Assembly: GCA_964549495.1 (NCBI GenBank)
Contig: CAZJWJ010000017.1
Location: 1 to 64,000, forward strand
Length of the DNA: 64,000 bases
DNA from: JACKBJ01 sp964549495
GTDB taxonomy: Bacteria; Chloroflexota; Anaerolineae; Epilineales; Epilineaceae
Direction: 5' to 3'
A model generated the notes under the pieces. That model saw only the letters and a list, made by a program, of their open reading frames with translations, was not told where the DNA came from and did no database searches. The position numbers and the translations under genes are program-made. Positions 55,943 through 64,000 of this stretch are shown here, piece by piece; the first letter of the stretch is position 1; each line of letters begins with the position of its first letter.

Positions 55943-57430
55943 TCAGGGTGCCGATCGCCGCTCGGCCTCCTCGAGCATCGTCTGGATGAAGTCGTCCTCC
56001 GGTGCCAGCTCCGCCGCCTGGCGTAGATTCTCGAGTGCCGCTTCGTCCCCGGGCTGGGTCGTCCAGCGTGCCCAGCCGCGCAAGAGTTGTGCGGCCGCCC
56101 GGCCGGACCATTGCGGACTCTCGCCGGCGATGATCAAGGCGTCGCTGGTGGCATGCTCGATCCGCGTGCGCATCTCGTCTTCCCAACCGGACTCGAGCAG
56201 CGGTGGCGCGTCGCCCAGGAGTGCGGCCGGTGCGTGGGCCGCGAGCTGCTCTTGCGCGGCGGCGTAGTCGCCGTAGAAGACCGCGTGGAGCAGCTGCCCT
56301 CCCGGCGAGACCTCCCGCTCGGCCAGATCGGCACGCGCTTCGGCCGTGCGGCGGATCCAGCGCGCCTGCCAGGCCAAGTTCGGATCGTCGAGCGCAGCGG
56401 CGGAGCTCGTCTCGACGGCCTCCAATGAGGCCAAGGCATCCTTCCACAGACCGGCCTCGGCCAAGCTCAGCGCGTCGGCCAAGGGGCCTCGTTCGGAAGC
56501 CGGCAAGGCCGTGCTGAGCTCGGGTCCCGCCAGCGGCATGAACTCGCCTGCCACCTCGTTCCAGCCCAGGAATCGGAAGTTGGCCTCGGCCACGCCGCAG
56601 GCGCGGCAGAAGACGTAGCCGTCGGTCTCGTCGAGCAGGATCTCCGGCCGGCCATCTTCGTCCAAATCCTCCAGGCTGGTGCTGCCCGGGAAGGTCTCCA
56701 GGCGTGCATACAAGGGCCGGAGTACATCGCCGCTGGCGTCCACGAGCAGGAAGGCACCGCTGTTGGCACCCCAACCACCTCGCAGGCTCAGCCAGGTTAC
56801 CTCCGGGCCGGCCGCGACCGCCTCGAGCCCGTCCTCGAAGAGGAAGACGGGGAAGACCTCTGCCGGCTGGCCGGCTTCGGTCGCCCACTCCTCGGCCGGC
56901 AGCAAGCGCTCGTCGAGACCGAGTTGATCGAGCTTGCTCCAGCCCTCGTCCTCGCGCTCGTAGAGCGCCAACACGTGGGGTTGCTCGACCGCCCGACCGT
57001 AGCTCCATGCCACGGCTCGACCCGCGGTCTCGTCCAAGACCTGCCAACCGACACTCGCGACATCCGCACCCTGGCCGGACTCCTCGGCCGTCAGCAGCCC
57101 GAGCTGTTCGGCATCGGGACCCGCCTCGGAGACCAGCTCGAACCGCTCGACCAGCATCGGCGCCGGCGGATCGGGTGGCGCGAGCTCGGCGGAGGCATCC
57201 TCCGAGCGCTCGATCACGTCCGACTCGGTCGGTTCCGTCATCGGTTCGGTGCTCGCCTGCGCTGCAATGTCGACGGTCTCGCCGGTGGCCGTGATCGGAT
57301 CGCCTGGTTCGCCGGACTCCTCGGCCCCGGGGACGGGGCTGCAAGCAGCCAGGCTCAGGCCAGCTGCGAGAATGAGGATCTCGAATCCGGGTCGACTTGG
57401 TTTCGGGAGCGGCGTGTCATGGCGGAGCAT
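55943..57430 (-). CDS. Lipoprotein with C-terminal TPR-like helices
   Basis: A 495-residue lipoprotein: signal and lipobox (SLAAC, Cys about residue 30), an acidic Thr/Ala-rich spacer (about 32-95), a beta-rich middle with an FG-GAP-like DLDEDGRPEILLDETDG segment, and helical repeats at the C-terminus (about 340-490) ending EDDFIQTMLEEAERR. It is read 18 bp after ileS on the same strand, so it probably shares the T-box-controlled mRNA. No enzymatic motif is visible. Function is unknown. Confidence 0.72.
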   Translation of the reverse strand: MLRHDTPLPKPSRPGFEILILAAGLSLAACSPVPGAEESGEPGDPITATGETVDIAAQASTEPMTEPTESDVIERSEDASAELAPPDPPAPMLVERFELVSEAGPDAEQLGLLTAEESGQGADVASVGWQVLDETAGRAVAWSYGRAVEQPHVLALYEREDEGWSKLDQLGLDERLLPAEEWATEAGQPAEVFPVFLFEDGLEAVAAGPEVTWLSLRGGWGANSGAFLLVDASGDVLRPLYARLETFPGSTSLEDLDEDGRPEILLDETDGYVFCRACGVAEANFRFLGWNEVAGEFMPLAGPELSTALPASERGPLADALSLAEAGLWKDALASLEAVETSSAAALDDPNLAWQARWIRRTAEARADLAEREVSPGGQLLHAVFYGDYAAAQEQLAAHAPAALLGDAPPLLESGWEDEMRTRIEHATSDALIIAGESPQWSGRAAAQLLRGWARWTTQPGDEAALENLRQAAELAPEDDFIQTMLEEAERRSAP

Positions 57431-57448
57431 GGATTGGACCTCCAGGGC

Positions 57449-60400
57449 TCAGTTGCGACTTGAGCTCGCGGACGCGCGCTTCAGCGCCAGCTCGACCGCG
57501 TGCCCTTCGATCTCCAGCGCGCTGCGCCCCTCGGCATCGGCCGGCAACCCACCGATCGTCAAGGTTGCGGCCAGGGCCTCGGCGCGGAGGTGCTCGCGCC
57601 AGGCCTCGGCGGCCTCGGCGATGGCCGGCGGGCCCTCGACCCAGAGCTCGATGCGGTCGGAGACCTCCAGGCCCGTGTCCTTGCGCAGGCTCTGCACCGC
57701 GCGAAGGAGGTCGCGGGCCAGGCCCTCGGCCTCCAGCTCCGGGCTCAGCTCGGTGACCAGGCCGACCACGTAGCCCTCGTCCTCGGCCGTGGCCAGGCCC
57801 TCGCGGGCGCTGGCCATCAGCTCGATCTCGTCGGGCTCCAGCTGCAAAGGCTGACCGTCCACCTCCAGGGTGACCGGCTGGCCGGCCTTGACCGCCGCCG
57901 CGACCGCGCCGGCATCCGCTGCCTCGAGCGCCTTGCGGATGGCCGGCACCCGCTGACCGTGCTTGGGGCCCAGCTTGGGCAGCACCGGGCGCAGGCTGTA
58001 GGTGACCAGCCCGCCCTCTTCGGTCAGGGTCTCCAGCGCCTTGACGTTGAGCTCCTCGCGCAAGTGCGCACCCAGGTGCTCGATAGCCGCCGCCTCGCGC
58101 TCGCCGCGTAGGGCCAGCATGGCCTTGGCCAGTGGCTGGCGCAACTTGAGGTCGGCCGCCGAGCGGGCGGCCCGGCCCAGGGCCGTCAGGCGCAGGATCA
58201 GCGCCATCTGGTTCAGGAGCTCGCGGTCGTCGGCGTCTGCCTCCGCTGCCACCGGCCACCTGCAATGGTGCACGCTCTCCGGCGCCGCTTCGTCCACCTC
58301 GCGCACCAGGTTCTGGTAGAGGGTCTCGGCGGTGAAGGGCAGCATCGGCGCCAAGAGGCGTGCCAGGGTCACGAGCACTTCGTAGAGCGTATCCAGTGCG
58401 GCCGGCTCTCCCTCCCAGAAGCGTCGGCGCGAGCGCCGCACGTACCAGTTGGAGAGCTCCTCGACGAAGGCCTCGATGGCCAGGGTGGCCCGGTAGCCGT
58501 CGTAGTCGACCATGCGCTCGGTGACCTCGCGGACCGTCGCATGCAAGCGCAACCGGATCCAGCGGTCGAGCTCGTCTTCGGGGCCCCCGCCGCGCCCGCC
58601 GTTGACGCGACGGGGCAGGGCGCCGGCCGGATCCTGCGCGACCTCGTCGGCCGCGCCTTCCGCCGCGTCGTCCCATCCCGGCGCCGGCGACCAGCCCTCG
58701 GCCAGGTTGGCGTACTGGACGAAGAAGCCGTAGACGTTCCAGAGCGGGATCAGGAAGCGGCGGCGCACCTCGGCGCCCGGCCCGTAGCCGAACCAGAGGT
58801 CGACCTCGGGCCGGTGGGCCAGGTACATCCAGCGCATCACGTCGGCGCCCATCTCGTCGGCGCCTTCGTTGAACTCGATGGCGTTGCCCCAGCTCTTGTG
58901 CATCTCGCGCCCGTCCTCGGCCAACAGGGTCGCGAAGCCCAGCACGGTCTTGAAGGGCGTCTGGCCCTCCAGGACGGTGCTCATCGCCAGCAGGCTGTAG
59001 AACCAGTTGCGGAACTGGCCCGGAAAGCTCTCGGTGATGAAGTCGGCCGGGAACCAGCGCTCCTTGGCTTTCTCGTAGGGCAGCGTGTCCGGCAAGGTCG
59101 AGAGCGAGACGATGCCGGCATCCAGCCAGGGGTTGCCCACGTCGGGCACGCGCGCGGCGCTGCCGCCGCAGCTCGGGCAGGCGATCTCGACCGCGTCGAC
59201 GTAGGGTCGGTGCGGACTGTGGCCGTCGAAGGTCTCCCAGCCAGCCACCGCCCGGTCCTCGAGCTCTTCGCGACCGCCGATCACGTCGAACCAGTCGCAG
59301 TCCTCGCTCTGGCAGACCCAGATGGGCAGGGCCAGGCCCCAGTAGCGCTTCTTGGAGATCATCCAGTCGTGCATGTTGCGCAGCCAGTCCTGCTCGCGCT
59401 CGCGGCCGAAGGCCGGGATCCAGCGGGCCTGGTCGACCGAGTCCATCATCTGGTAGCGCAGGCTGGCGGCCTTCTCGGCTTCGGTGACCTCCTCGCGCGG
59501 CTTGTCGTAGAGCTCGCCCATGCTGATGAACCACTCGTCGACCAGGCGGAAGACCAGCTCCGACTCGCAGCGCCAGCAGACCGGGTAGCGGTGCTCGTAG
59601 CCCTCGACCTTGTAGAGAAGGCCCTTCTCGCGCAGATTGGCCAGGATGTCCTCGGTAACCGCCTGGGCCTCGCGGCCGCTGAGCCAGTCGAAGCCGGCCT
59701 TGTAGACGCCGTTCTCGTCCAAGGGCGCGATGATCGGCAGGCCGTGCTCCTTGGACAGGCCGAAGTCCTCGGCACCGCAACCGGGGGCGATGTGCACCAC
59801 GCCGGTACCCTCCTCGGCTCCGACCTCGCTCCAGGGGATGACGCGGTGGGCCTCGACGGCGCCGGCTTCGGCCTGGGCCGGCAGCTCGTCGAAGGGCCCG
59901 GCGTAGCGCCAGCCGAGCATCTCGGCGCCCTTCAGCTCGCGGACCACGTCCCAGGCCTCGCCCTGCTTGCCCTGCAAGACCTGCTTGGCCGCGCCCTTGG
60001 CCAGGTAGAGCCGCTGACCATCCTGCTCGACCTCCAGGTAGTCGAGCTCGGGACCGACCGCGGCTGCGACGTTGCTGGTCAGGGTCCAGGGCGTGGTGGT
60101 CCAGACCAGGAGCGAAGCGTCCTCCTGGTCCGGAAGCGGGAAGCGCAGCGTGGGGCTGCGGTGGGTCAGCTCGCGGTAGCCCTCGGTGGCGATCTCGTGC
60201 TGGCTCAGGCCGGTGCCGCAGCGGGCGCACCAGGGCATGACGTCGGTGCCACGGTAGACCCAGCCGCGCTCGTGACAGGCCTTCAGGAATCGCCAGATCA
60301 TGTAGTTGTTATGATCGGCGAAGGTGAAGTAGCTGCCCCGCCAGGGCTCGCGGCCAAGCTGGCCGACCAGCTGCTCGACGGTGGCGGTGACCTCGCCCAT

Positions 60401-60910
60401 CGGCGTCTGGACCGTCACCGGATCGTCCTCGTCGACGTGCTCGGCCAGCCAGCGCAGGGTCTCCGGATCGTCCCAGTGCATCCACATGCCCAGGCGGATC
60501 GATTGCTCGGTTTGCAGGGCCGCGCTCTCGAGCACGCGCTGCTTGCAGCGGCGCACGAAGCCGGCCAGGCCGTAGGCCTCGATGTCGCGCTTGCTCCGGA
60601 AGCCCAGCGCCTTCTCGACGTTGACCTCGACCCACAGACCTTGGCAATCGAATCCGTTCTGCCAGCGCAGGTCGCGGCCTTGCATGGCGTAGAAACGCTG
60701 CCAGACGTCCTTGTAGGTTCGGCCCCAGGCGTGGTGCACGCCCATGGGATTGTTGGCCGTGATCGGCCCGTCCTGGAAACTCCAGGGCTCGCCGCCGGCG
60801 TTCTGCCGCACCAACTTGCCGAAGGCATCGCTTTCGCGCCAGAACTCCAGGACGCGATGCTCCATCCGCGGCCAGTCGTGCTGGCCCACGACGTTCTGAA
60901 AGGTCGACAT
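57449..60910 (-). CDS. ileS: Isoleucyl-tRNA synthetase (HKSW-type)
   Basis: A 1153-residue class I synthetase. The HIGH motif appears as NPMGVHHAWGR (about residues 54-64), and the second signature is GREMHKSWGNAIEF in place of KMSKS, a variant known in a subset of bacterial IleS. The CP1 editing region (VWTTTPWTLTSN) and the C-terminal DUF5915-like domain (after about residue 950) are intact, as are the zinc-type Cys pairs (CARCG and CPSCGG). It is controlled by a T-box leader before the preceding gene. The ATG at 60910 lies 4 bp after the upstream stop. Confidence 0.95.
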   Translation of the reverse strand: MSTFQNVVGQHDWPRMEHRVLEFWRESDAFGKLVRQNAGGEPWSFQDGPITANNPMGVHHAWGRTYKDVWQRFYAMQGRDLRWQNGFDCQGLWVEVNVEKALGFRSKRDIEAYGLAGFVRRCKQRVLESAALQTEQSIRLGMWMHWDDPETLRWLAEHVDEDDPVTVQTPMGEVTATVEQLVGQLGREPWRGSYFTFADHNNYMIWRFLKACHERGWVYRGTDVMPWCARCGTGLSQHEIATEGYRELTHRSPTLRFPLPDQEDASLLVWTTTPWTLTSNVAAAVGPELDYLEVEQDGQRLYLAKGAAKQVLQGKQGEAWDVVRELKGAEMLGWRYAGPFDELPAQAEAGAVEAHRVIPWSEVGAEEGTGVVHIAPGCGAEDFGLSKEHGLPIIAPLDENGVYKAGFDWLSGREAQAVTEDILANLREKGLLYKVEGYEHRYPVCWRCESELVFRLVDEWFISMGELYDKPREEVTEAEKAASLRYQMMDSVDQARWIPAFGREREQDWLRNMHDWMISKKRYWGLALPIWVCQSEDCDWFDVIGGREELEDRAVAGWETFDGHSPHRPYVDAVEIACPSCGGSAARVPDVGNPWLDAGIVSLSTLPDTLPYEKAKERWFPADFITESFPGQFRNWFYSLLAMSTVLEGQTPFKTVLGFATLLAEDGREMHKSWGNAIEFNEGADEMGADVMRWMYLAHRPEVDLWFGYGPGAEVRRRFLIPLWNVYGFFVQYANLAEGWSPAPGWDDAAEGAADEVAQDPAGALPRRVNGGRGGGPEDELDRWIRLRLHATVREVTERMVDYDGYRATLAIEAFVEELSNWYVRRSRRRFWEGEPAALDTLYEVLVTLARLLAPMLPFTAETLYQNLVREVDEAAPESVHHCRWPVAAEADADDRELLNQMALILRLTALGRAARSAADLKLRQPLAKAMLALRGEREAAAIEHLGAHLREELNVKALETLTEEGGLVTYSLRPVLPKLGPKHGQRVPAIRKALEAADAGAVAAAVKAGQPVTLEVDGQPLQLEPDEIELMASAREGLATAEDEGYVVGLVTELSPELEAEGLARDLLRAVQSLRKDTGLEVSDRIELWVEGPPAIAEAAEAWREHLRAEALAATLTIGGLPADAEGRSALEIEGHAVELALKRASASSSRN

Positions 60911-60914
60911 GATC

Positions 60915-61676
60915 TCAGTTTCCTTCTGATGATTCGGAAGCGTCGGCCGCCGCGGGCCGCGCTTCGGCATCGGATCGGGCGTCGGATGGGCGGTCGTCCG
61001 GGGATGACGGGCTACTTGGTGCGTCGGGATCCGGCCGTCGCATGCCGACAACCTTCTCCGCCTCCAGCCAGCGCAGGAGCCGGCCGGCCGCGTCTAGCTC
61101 GGCCCGCATGTCCCGCAAGCCCGGCGTGCTCAACCCGATGCGGCGGGCAGGGCCCGGACGCAGCTCCTCGTTCTCGTTCGTCGCCGGCTCGACCCGCAAG
61201 CCGAGCTTGACCGGCCGCGCGCCGAGGCCTCCCCGGTCCAGGGGGCGCAGGCGCAAGAGCATGAAGATCTGCGCCGCGCGTCCTTCACCATCCAGCTCGG
61301 ACTCGAGCCCGGCCAGGCATTCGCCGCGTCCCGCCACCGGCGGCCAGAGCAGGCGATAGCCCGGCGGCATCGCCAGCTGCTCGCTGATGGGCTCGGCGCC
61401 GCGGCGCCAGATCAGGACCTCGTCCTCGAAACAGGTCAGGGTGGCCTCGAAGACCGCGTCGCCTTCGCGCCGGCGATGTTCGATGCGCTCGGGCCGGCCG
61501 GCCGGCGAGAGCGTGAGCTGCCACAGGTCGCCGGAGGGCAGGGCCTCGACGCGCACCGTCTGCCGGCCGCCGGCCTCGCGATGGACGGTGAAGCGCTCCT
61601 CGCGCGCTCCGTCCAGCTCGATGCGGCCCCGATCGACCATCTCGTCGCCCCGCTTGGGCCGATGCAGCCTGCGCAT
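60915..61676 (-). CDS. Protein of unknown function between the T-box and ileS
   Basis: A 253-residue, Arg/Glu-rich hydrophilic protein (FTVHREAGGRQTVRVEALP, then FEATLTCFEDEVLIWRRGAEP) that appears to be a beta-sandwich followed by a low-complexity tail (PDPDAPSSPSSPDDRPSD). It starts at ATG 61676, 7 bases after GGAGG, 34 bp past the T-box terminator, and ends 4 bp before ileS. The T-box therefore controls it together with ileS. I do not recognise the family; a tRNA- or isoleucine-related role is suggested only by position. Confidence 0.65.
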   Translation of the reverse strand: MRRLHRPKRGDEMVDRGRIELDGAREERFTVHREAGGRQTVRVEALPSGDLWQLTLSPAGRPERIEHRRREGDAVFEATLTCFEDEVLIWRRGAEPISEQLAMPPGYRLLWPPVAGRGECLAGLESELDGEGRAAQIFMLLRLRPLDRGGLGARPVKLGLRVEPATNENEELRPGPARRIGLSTPGLRDMRAELDAAGRLLRWLEAEKVVGMRRPDPDAPSSPSSPDDRPSDARSDAEARPAAADASESSEGN

Positions 61677-61710
61677 GTTCGACCTCCCGACCCGGCCACC
61701 GCCGGGCATG

Positions 61711-61749
61711 AAAAAAGCCCTCGATCCTCGATCTTTCGAGGACGAGAGC
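61711..61749 (-). terminator. T-box intrinsic terminator
   Basis: On the minus strand GCTCTCG-TCCTCG pairs with CGAGGA-CGAGGGC (one bulged T) over a 6-nt loop, followed by GC and six T residues at 61716-61711. It lies 35 bp before the first ATG of the operon. Confidence 0.9.
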
Positions 61750-62014
61750 CTGCTCCCGCGGTACCACCTCGGTTGGCGCGCTCGATGATCCATCGGCCGG
61801 GTCGATCCCGACCGATGCCGAGCGCGCCCGCTCGGCGGGCACTTCCGGTGCCTTCGGGACTCGAATCTCGAACCCCCGCGCACGATCGACGTGGCCGCAT
61901 TGCCAAGTCGCCGCGCACGGACACCGCGCATGCCCTCGCGTATGGATGACGGACGCGACCCCGGCGAAAGCTAGTGACCGCTCGCATCGCGGCCGCAGTC
62001 GACCCCGAGGCCAA
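61711..62014 (-). ncRNA. T-box leader (tRNA-Ile-sensing) of the ileS operon
   Basis: On the minus strand TGGTACCGCGGGAGCA (61751-61766) is the hallmark T-box bulge that pairs with the acceptor end of uncharged tRNA. It is followed directly by the competing terminator (61711-61749). A -10-like TATACG (62022-62027) would give a leader of about 300 nt, a typical length. I could not place the Stem I specifier codon with confidence. Uncharged tRNA-Ile would favour read-through into the 253-residue gene and ileS. Confidence 0.88.
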
Positions 62015-62215
62015 GGCTGCTCGTATACCCTGTGCTCTGGTCGGCCCGCGATGCGGATTGGCGGCGTTCGCCCCCGCGGCTCCGGAAGGATGTTCGGCGG
62101 CCTGCGCGCGCCCGGCTCGCACCGTCCCGGGCTCGCTGTGGCGGCAGGGCCCCGCCTACTCGTTTCCATCGACGCCTTTGTGCGATCTTCGGTTGTTGGG
62201 ATCTGCGATCATCAG

Positions 62216-62247
62216 GACGGGAGCCGCGAGTCATCGCGGCTCCCGTC
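62216..62247. terminator. 14-bp perfect hairpin of unassigned transcript
   Basis: GACGGGAGCCGCGA (62216-62229) and its complement (62234-62247) flank a 4-nt loop. Neither strand has an annotated gene immediately before it, so the transcript it would end is unknown. Confidence 0.55.
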
Positions 62248-62512
62248 TTCCAGCCGGAGATCTCCGGCCGATGATTCCGACCTGCCACGGCGTGTGACGT
62301 CGAGTCTCTCAACCTGCGATTCGCAGGTGGGTGCCCGCCGGGCGACCCGGCCGAAGCCGGCGGCCGACCGCTGGGGCCGGCATGCAAGACGCCATTGCGA
62401 GTCGGGCTCCCGATGTGAGATTGTTGGTTGATGACGCGTGATACGCCATCACGTCCGCAGCAGGACCTCCAGTCTAGCCAATTCGAACGGCCCTGACAAG
62501 GGGCAAAAGTCT

Positions 62513-62541
62513 TTGCGCCGACCGCTGCCGGGGGCTACAAT
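62513..62541 (+). promoter_or_regulatory. Promoter TTGCGC-N17-TACAAT for the gap operon
   Basis: TTGCGC (62513-62518) and TACAAT (62536-62541) are 17 bp apart. Transcription would start about 97 nt before the gap ATG. This matches the promoters before the DUF4446 and M23 genes. Confidence 0.75.
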
Positions 62542-62644
62542 CCCTCGCCCATCCCCACGTCCTGACCATCCCGTGGCACGGGCACAGTCGGCGCCGGTGT
62601 TGCCCCCCGTCGTCCATCCTCGAAACAGGAGGACCTCCCCGAAG

Positions 62645-63751
62645 ATGACCACGCGCATCGCCCTCAACGGCTTCGGCCGCATCGGCCGGCAGCTGGTGAA
62701 GGCCATCCACGAACGCTACTGGGACGAGCTGGAGATCGCCGCCGTCGGCATCACCAACTCGCACATCACCGAGCACCGGGCCACCCTGCTCAAATACGAC
62801 ACGCTCTACGGCCGCTTCGACGCCGAGATCGAGGCCGAGGTCCACGGGCGCACCAACGCCATCCGGGTCGACGGCCGCAAGATGGACATCGTCGGCCGCA
62901 ACCCCTACGGGCCGGTGCCCGAGTGGCGGCGCTGGGATGTCGAGATGGTGGTCGAGGCCACCGGCTACTTCCGCGACCGCGACGGGGCGCGCAAGCACCT
63001 CTTGGCTGGCGGCAAGCGGGTCCTGATCACCGCGCCGGGCAAGAACTCCGACGTGACGGTGGTGCTGGGCGTCAACGAAGAGGACTTCGACCCGGATCAT
63101 CACTACATCATCTCGAACGCCAGCTGCACCACCAACTGCCTGGCGCCGGCGGCCAAGGCCATCAACGACGCCTTCGGCATCCGCTACGGGCTGCTGTCGA
63201 CCATCCACGCCTACACCTCCTCGCAGGTGCTGCTGGACCATGCCGGCAAGGACCCGCGCCGCTCGCGGGCGGCGGCCCTGAACATCGTGCCGACCACCAC
63301 CGGCGCGGCCAAGGCGGTGGGCCTGGTGATCCCGGACCTCAACGGGCGCTTCCACGGCGACGCCCTGCGCGTGCCGACGCCCACCGTCTCGCTGGCCGAC
63401 TTCACCGCCCTGGTCGAGCGCCCGCCAGCCTCGGTCGAGGAGGCCAACCGCGTGCTGCGCGAGGCCTCTGCCGGCCCGATGCAATGCGTGCTGGGCGTCA
63501 CCGACGCGCCCCTGGTCAGCGTGGACTTCATGGGCAATCCCAACTCGAGCATCGTCGACGCCTCGGCCACGCAGGTGCAGGGCTCGCTGATCAAGACCGT
63601 GCTCTGGTACGACAACGAATGGGGCTACGCCTGCCGCGTGGCCGACATGCTCTACTACACGACGCAGCGCATGAAGGGCCACGGCCACGCGGAGATCCGC
63701 TCCGAGATCATCCAGCGCGCGCCCAAGACCCAGCTGCCGGAGGTGCTCTGA
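62645..63751 (+). CDS. gap: Glyceraldehyde-3-phosphate dehydrogenase, first copy
   Basis: A 368-residue phosphorylating GAPDH. The NAD-binding start is RIALNGFGRIGRQLVKAI, the catalytic Cys is in SNASCTTNCLAP (about residue 160), followed by the His region LLSTIHAYTSSQ and WYDNEWGYACRVADM at the end. It is longer than a standard 335-aa GAPDH because of additional turns in the first domain (YGPVPEWRRWD) and the C-terminal tail. GAAGATG lies just at the ATG, without a strong ribosome site. The gene is cotranscribed with a second GAPDH that starts inside its stop codon. Confidence 0.95.
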   Translation: MTTRIALNGFGRIGRQLVKAIHERYWDELEIAAVGITNSHITEHRATLLKYDTLYGRFDAEIEAEVHGRTNAIRVDGRKMDIVGRNPYGPVPEWRRWDVEMVVEATGYFRDRDGARKHLLAGGKRVLITAPGKNSDVTVVLGVNEEDFDPDHHYIISNASCTTNCLAPAAKAINDAFGIRYGLLSTIHAYTSSQVLLDHAGKDPRRSRAAALNIVPTTTGAAKAVGLVIPDLNGRFHGDALRVPTPTVSLADFTALVERPPASVEEANRVLREASAGPMQCVLGVTDAPLVSVDFMGNPNSSIVDASATQVQGSLIKTVLWYDNEWGYACRVADMLYYTTQRMKGHGHAEIRSEIIQRAPKTQLPEVL

Positions 63752-64000
63752 TGACGGATCGCGCCCGGGTGGCCATCCACGGCTTCGGCCGCATCGGCCG
63801 CCAAATGCTCAAGACCCTGCACGACCACTACCGCGACCGGATCGAGGTGGTGGCCATCGGCCTGGAGCAGGCGGCCGACGCGCGCTCCGCCGCCCACCTG
63901 CTCAAGTACGACTCCAACTACGGCCCCTACGCCGCCGAGGTGGCCTATCGCGAGGACGGCCTGCTCTTGGACGGAGGGCGCATCCCCTTCCACGTGGCCG
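63751..64000 (+). CDS. Glyceraldehyde-3-phosphate dehydrogenase, second copy (cut by the window end)
   Basis: The ATG at 63751 overlaps the previous stop (TGATG), so translation is likely coupled. The first 83 codons read VAIHGFGRIGRQMLKTLHDHYRDRI and then LLKYDSNYGPYAAEV, the GAPDH N-terminus. It diverges clearly from the first copy (for instance IHGFGRIG where the first has LNGFGRIG), so it is a paralogue and not a recent duplicate. The rest lies outside the window; its cofactor preference and activity cannot be judged. Confidence 0.88.
   Translation, partial: MTDRARVAIHGFGRIGRQMLKTLHDHYRDRIEVVAIGLEQAADARSAAHLLKYDSNYGPYAAEVAYREDGLLLDGGRIPFHVA

Larger units (their letters stand above)
62028..62644. 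other. Intergenic region between the T-box promoter and gap
   Basis: The first part holds a 14-bp perfect hairpin (62216-62247) and then a strongly self-complementary tract (62306-62370, for instance CCTGCG-ATT-CGCAGG). The last part holds the gap promoter. I see no protein gene, tRNA, SRP RNA, RNase P or tmRNA signature. The whole could be a small RNA on either strand. Confidence 0.45.

Noticed and set aside
62040..62215. Small SRP RNA candidate because of TCCGGAAGGA near 62081
   Set aside because: The surrounding helix-8 sequence (GGAAGCAGC and its partner) is absent and the flanks do not pair.

Overview
The window is very GC-rich, tightly packed and mostly chromosomal housekeeping DNA. 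The gene set is bacterial: bactofilin next to an M23 peptidase, a single-chain glycine dehydrogenase, a T-box-controlled isoleucyl-tRNA synthetase with a HKSW-type second signature, tandem GAPDH genes, DUF4446, and secreted propeller proteins ending in an 'I-[YH]-[LI]-P' tail. This fits a high-GC Chloroflexota lineage, probably assembled from a metagenome because a 10-N scaffold gap is present. The taxonomic call is inference. I saw no rRNA, tRNA, CRISPR array, insertion sequence or prophage.

Layout. 0-10.7 kb: end of a sugar transferase, trmB, purA behind a leader with an intrinsic terminator, a YciH/SUI1 factor, a membrane-anchored sorbosone-dehydrogenase-like propeller, carA with a small membrane protein, DUF4446, M23 peptidase, bactofilin and an HD hydrolase. 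10.7-21.7 kb: a block of large exported proteins (BNR-like, an 861-residue protein, a 686-residue regulator-type propeller, a 1236-residue kelch protein with a triplicated unrecognised domain), interrupted by a decayed ligD-polymerase gene. 22-27.1 kb: ppdK followed by Uma2 nucleases and a DUF6922/AbiEii toxin-antitoxin pair. 27.3-37.6 kb: accessory DNA with NTR-like proteins, enoyl-CoA hydratase, a frameshifted channel-like gene, an Lnt-like enzyme, a 36-residue peptide gene, a nuclease, a degenerate nucleotidyltransferase, and several intact or broken toxin-antitoxin loci. 37.6-55.3 kb: DUF459/MBOAT acyl-transfer pair, MFS transporter, D-threonine-aldolase-like enzyme, gcvP, DUF433/DUF5615 pair, SDR-DUF2867 protein, cupredoxin-like lipoprotein, YpdA-like reductase, PIG-L deacetylase and a membrane cytochrome c. 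55.3-64 kb: DksA/TraR protein, lipoprotein, ileS operon with T-box, and two head-to-tail gap genes (the second cut by the window end).

How the genes work together. Central metabolism is represented by purA, carA, ppdK, gcvP and gap. M23 plus bactofilin suggest cell-envelope shaping, and AlgI-type MBOAT plus DUF459 suggest O-acylation of an extracellular polymer. YpdA and a PIG-L deacetylase lie close together, which is compatible with a low-molecular-weight thiol pathway. A recurring theme is decay beside living toxin-antitoxin genes: hicA, a DUF5615 toxin, ligD, a tandem NTR paralogue and a channel-like gene are all broken, while their neighbours look intact. Three perfectly placed TTGnnn-N17/18-TACAAT promoters give a local promoter consensus.
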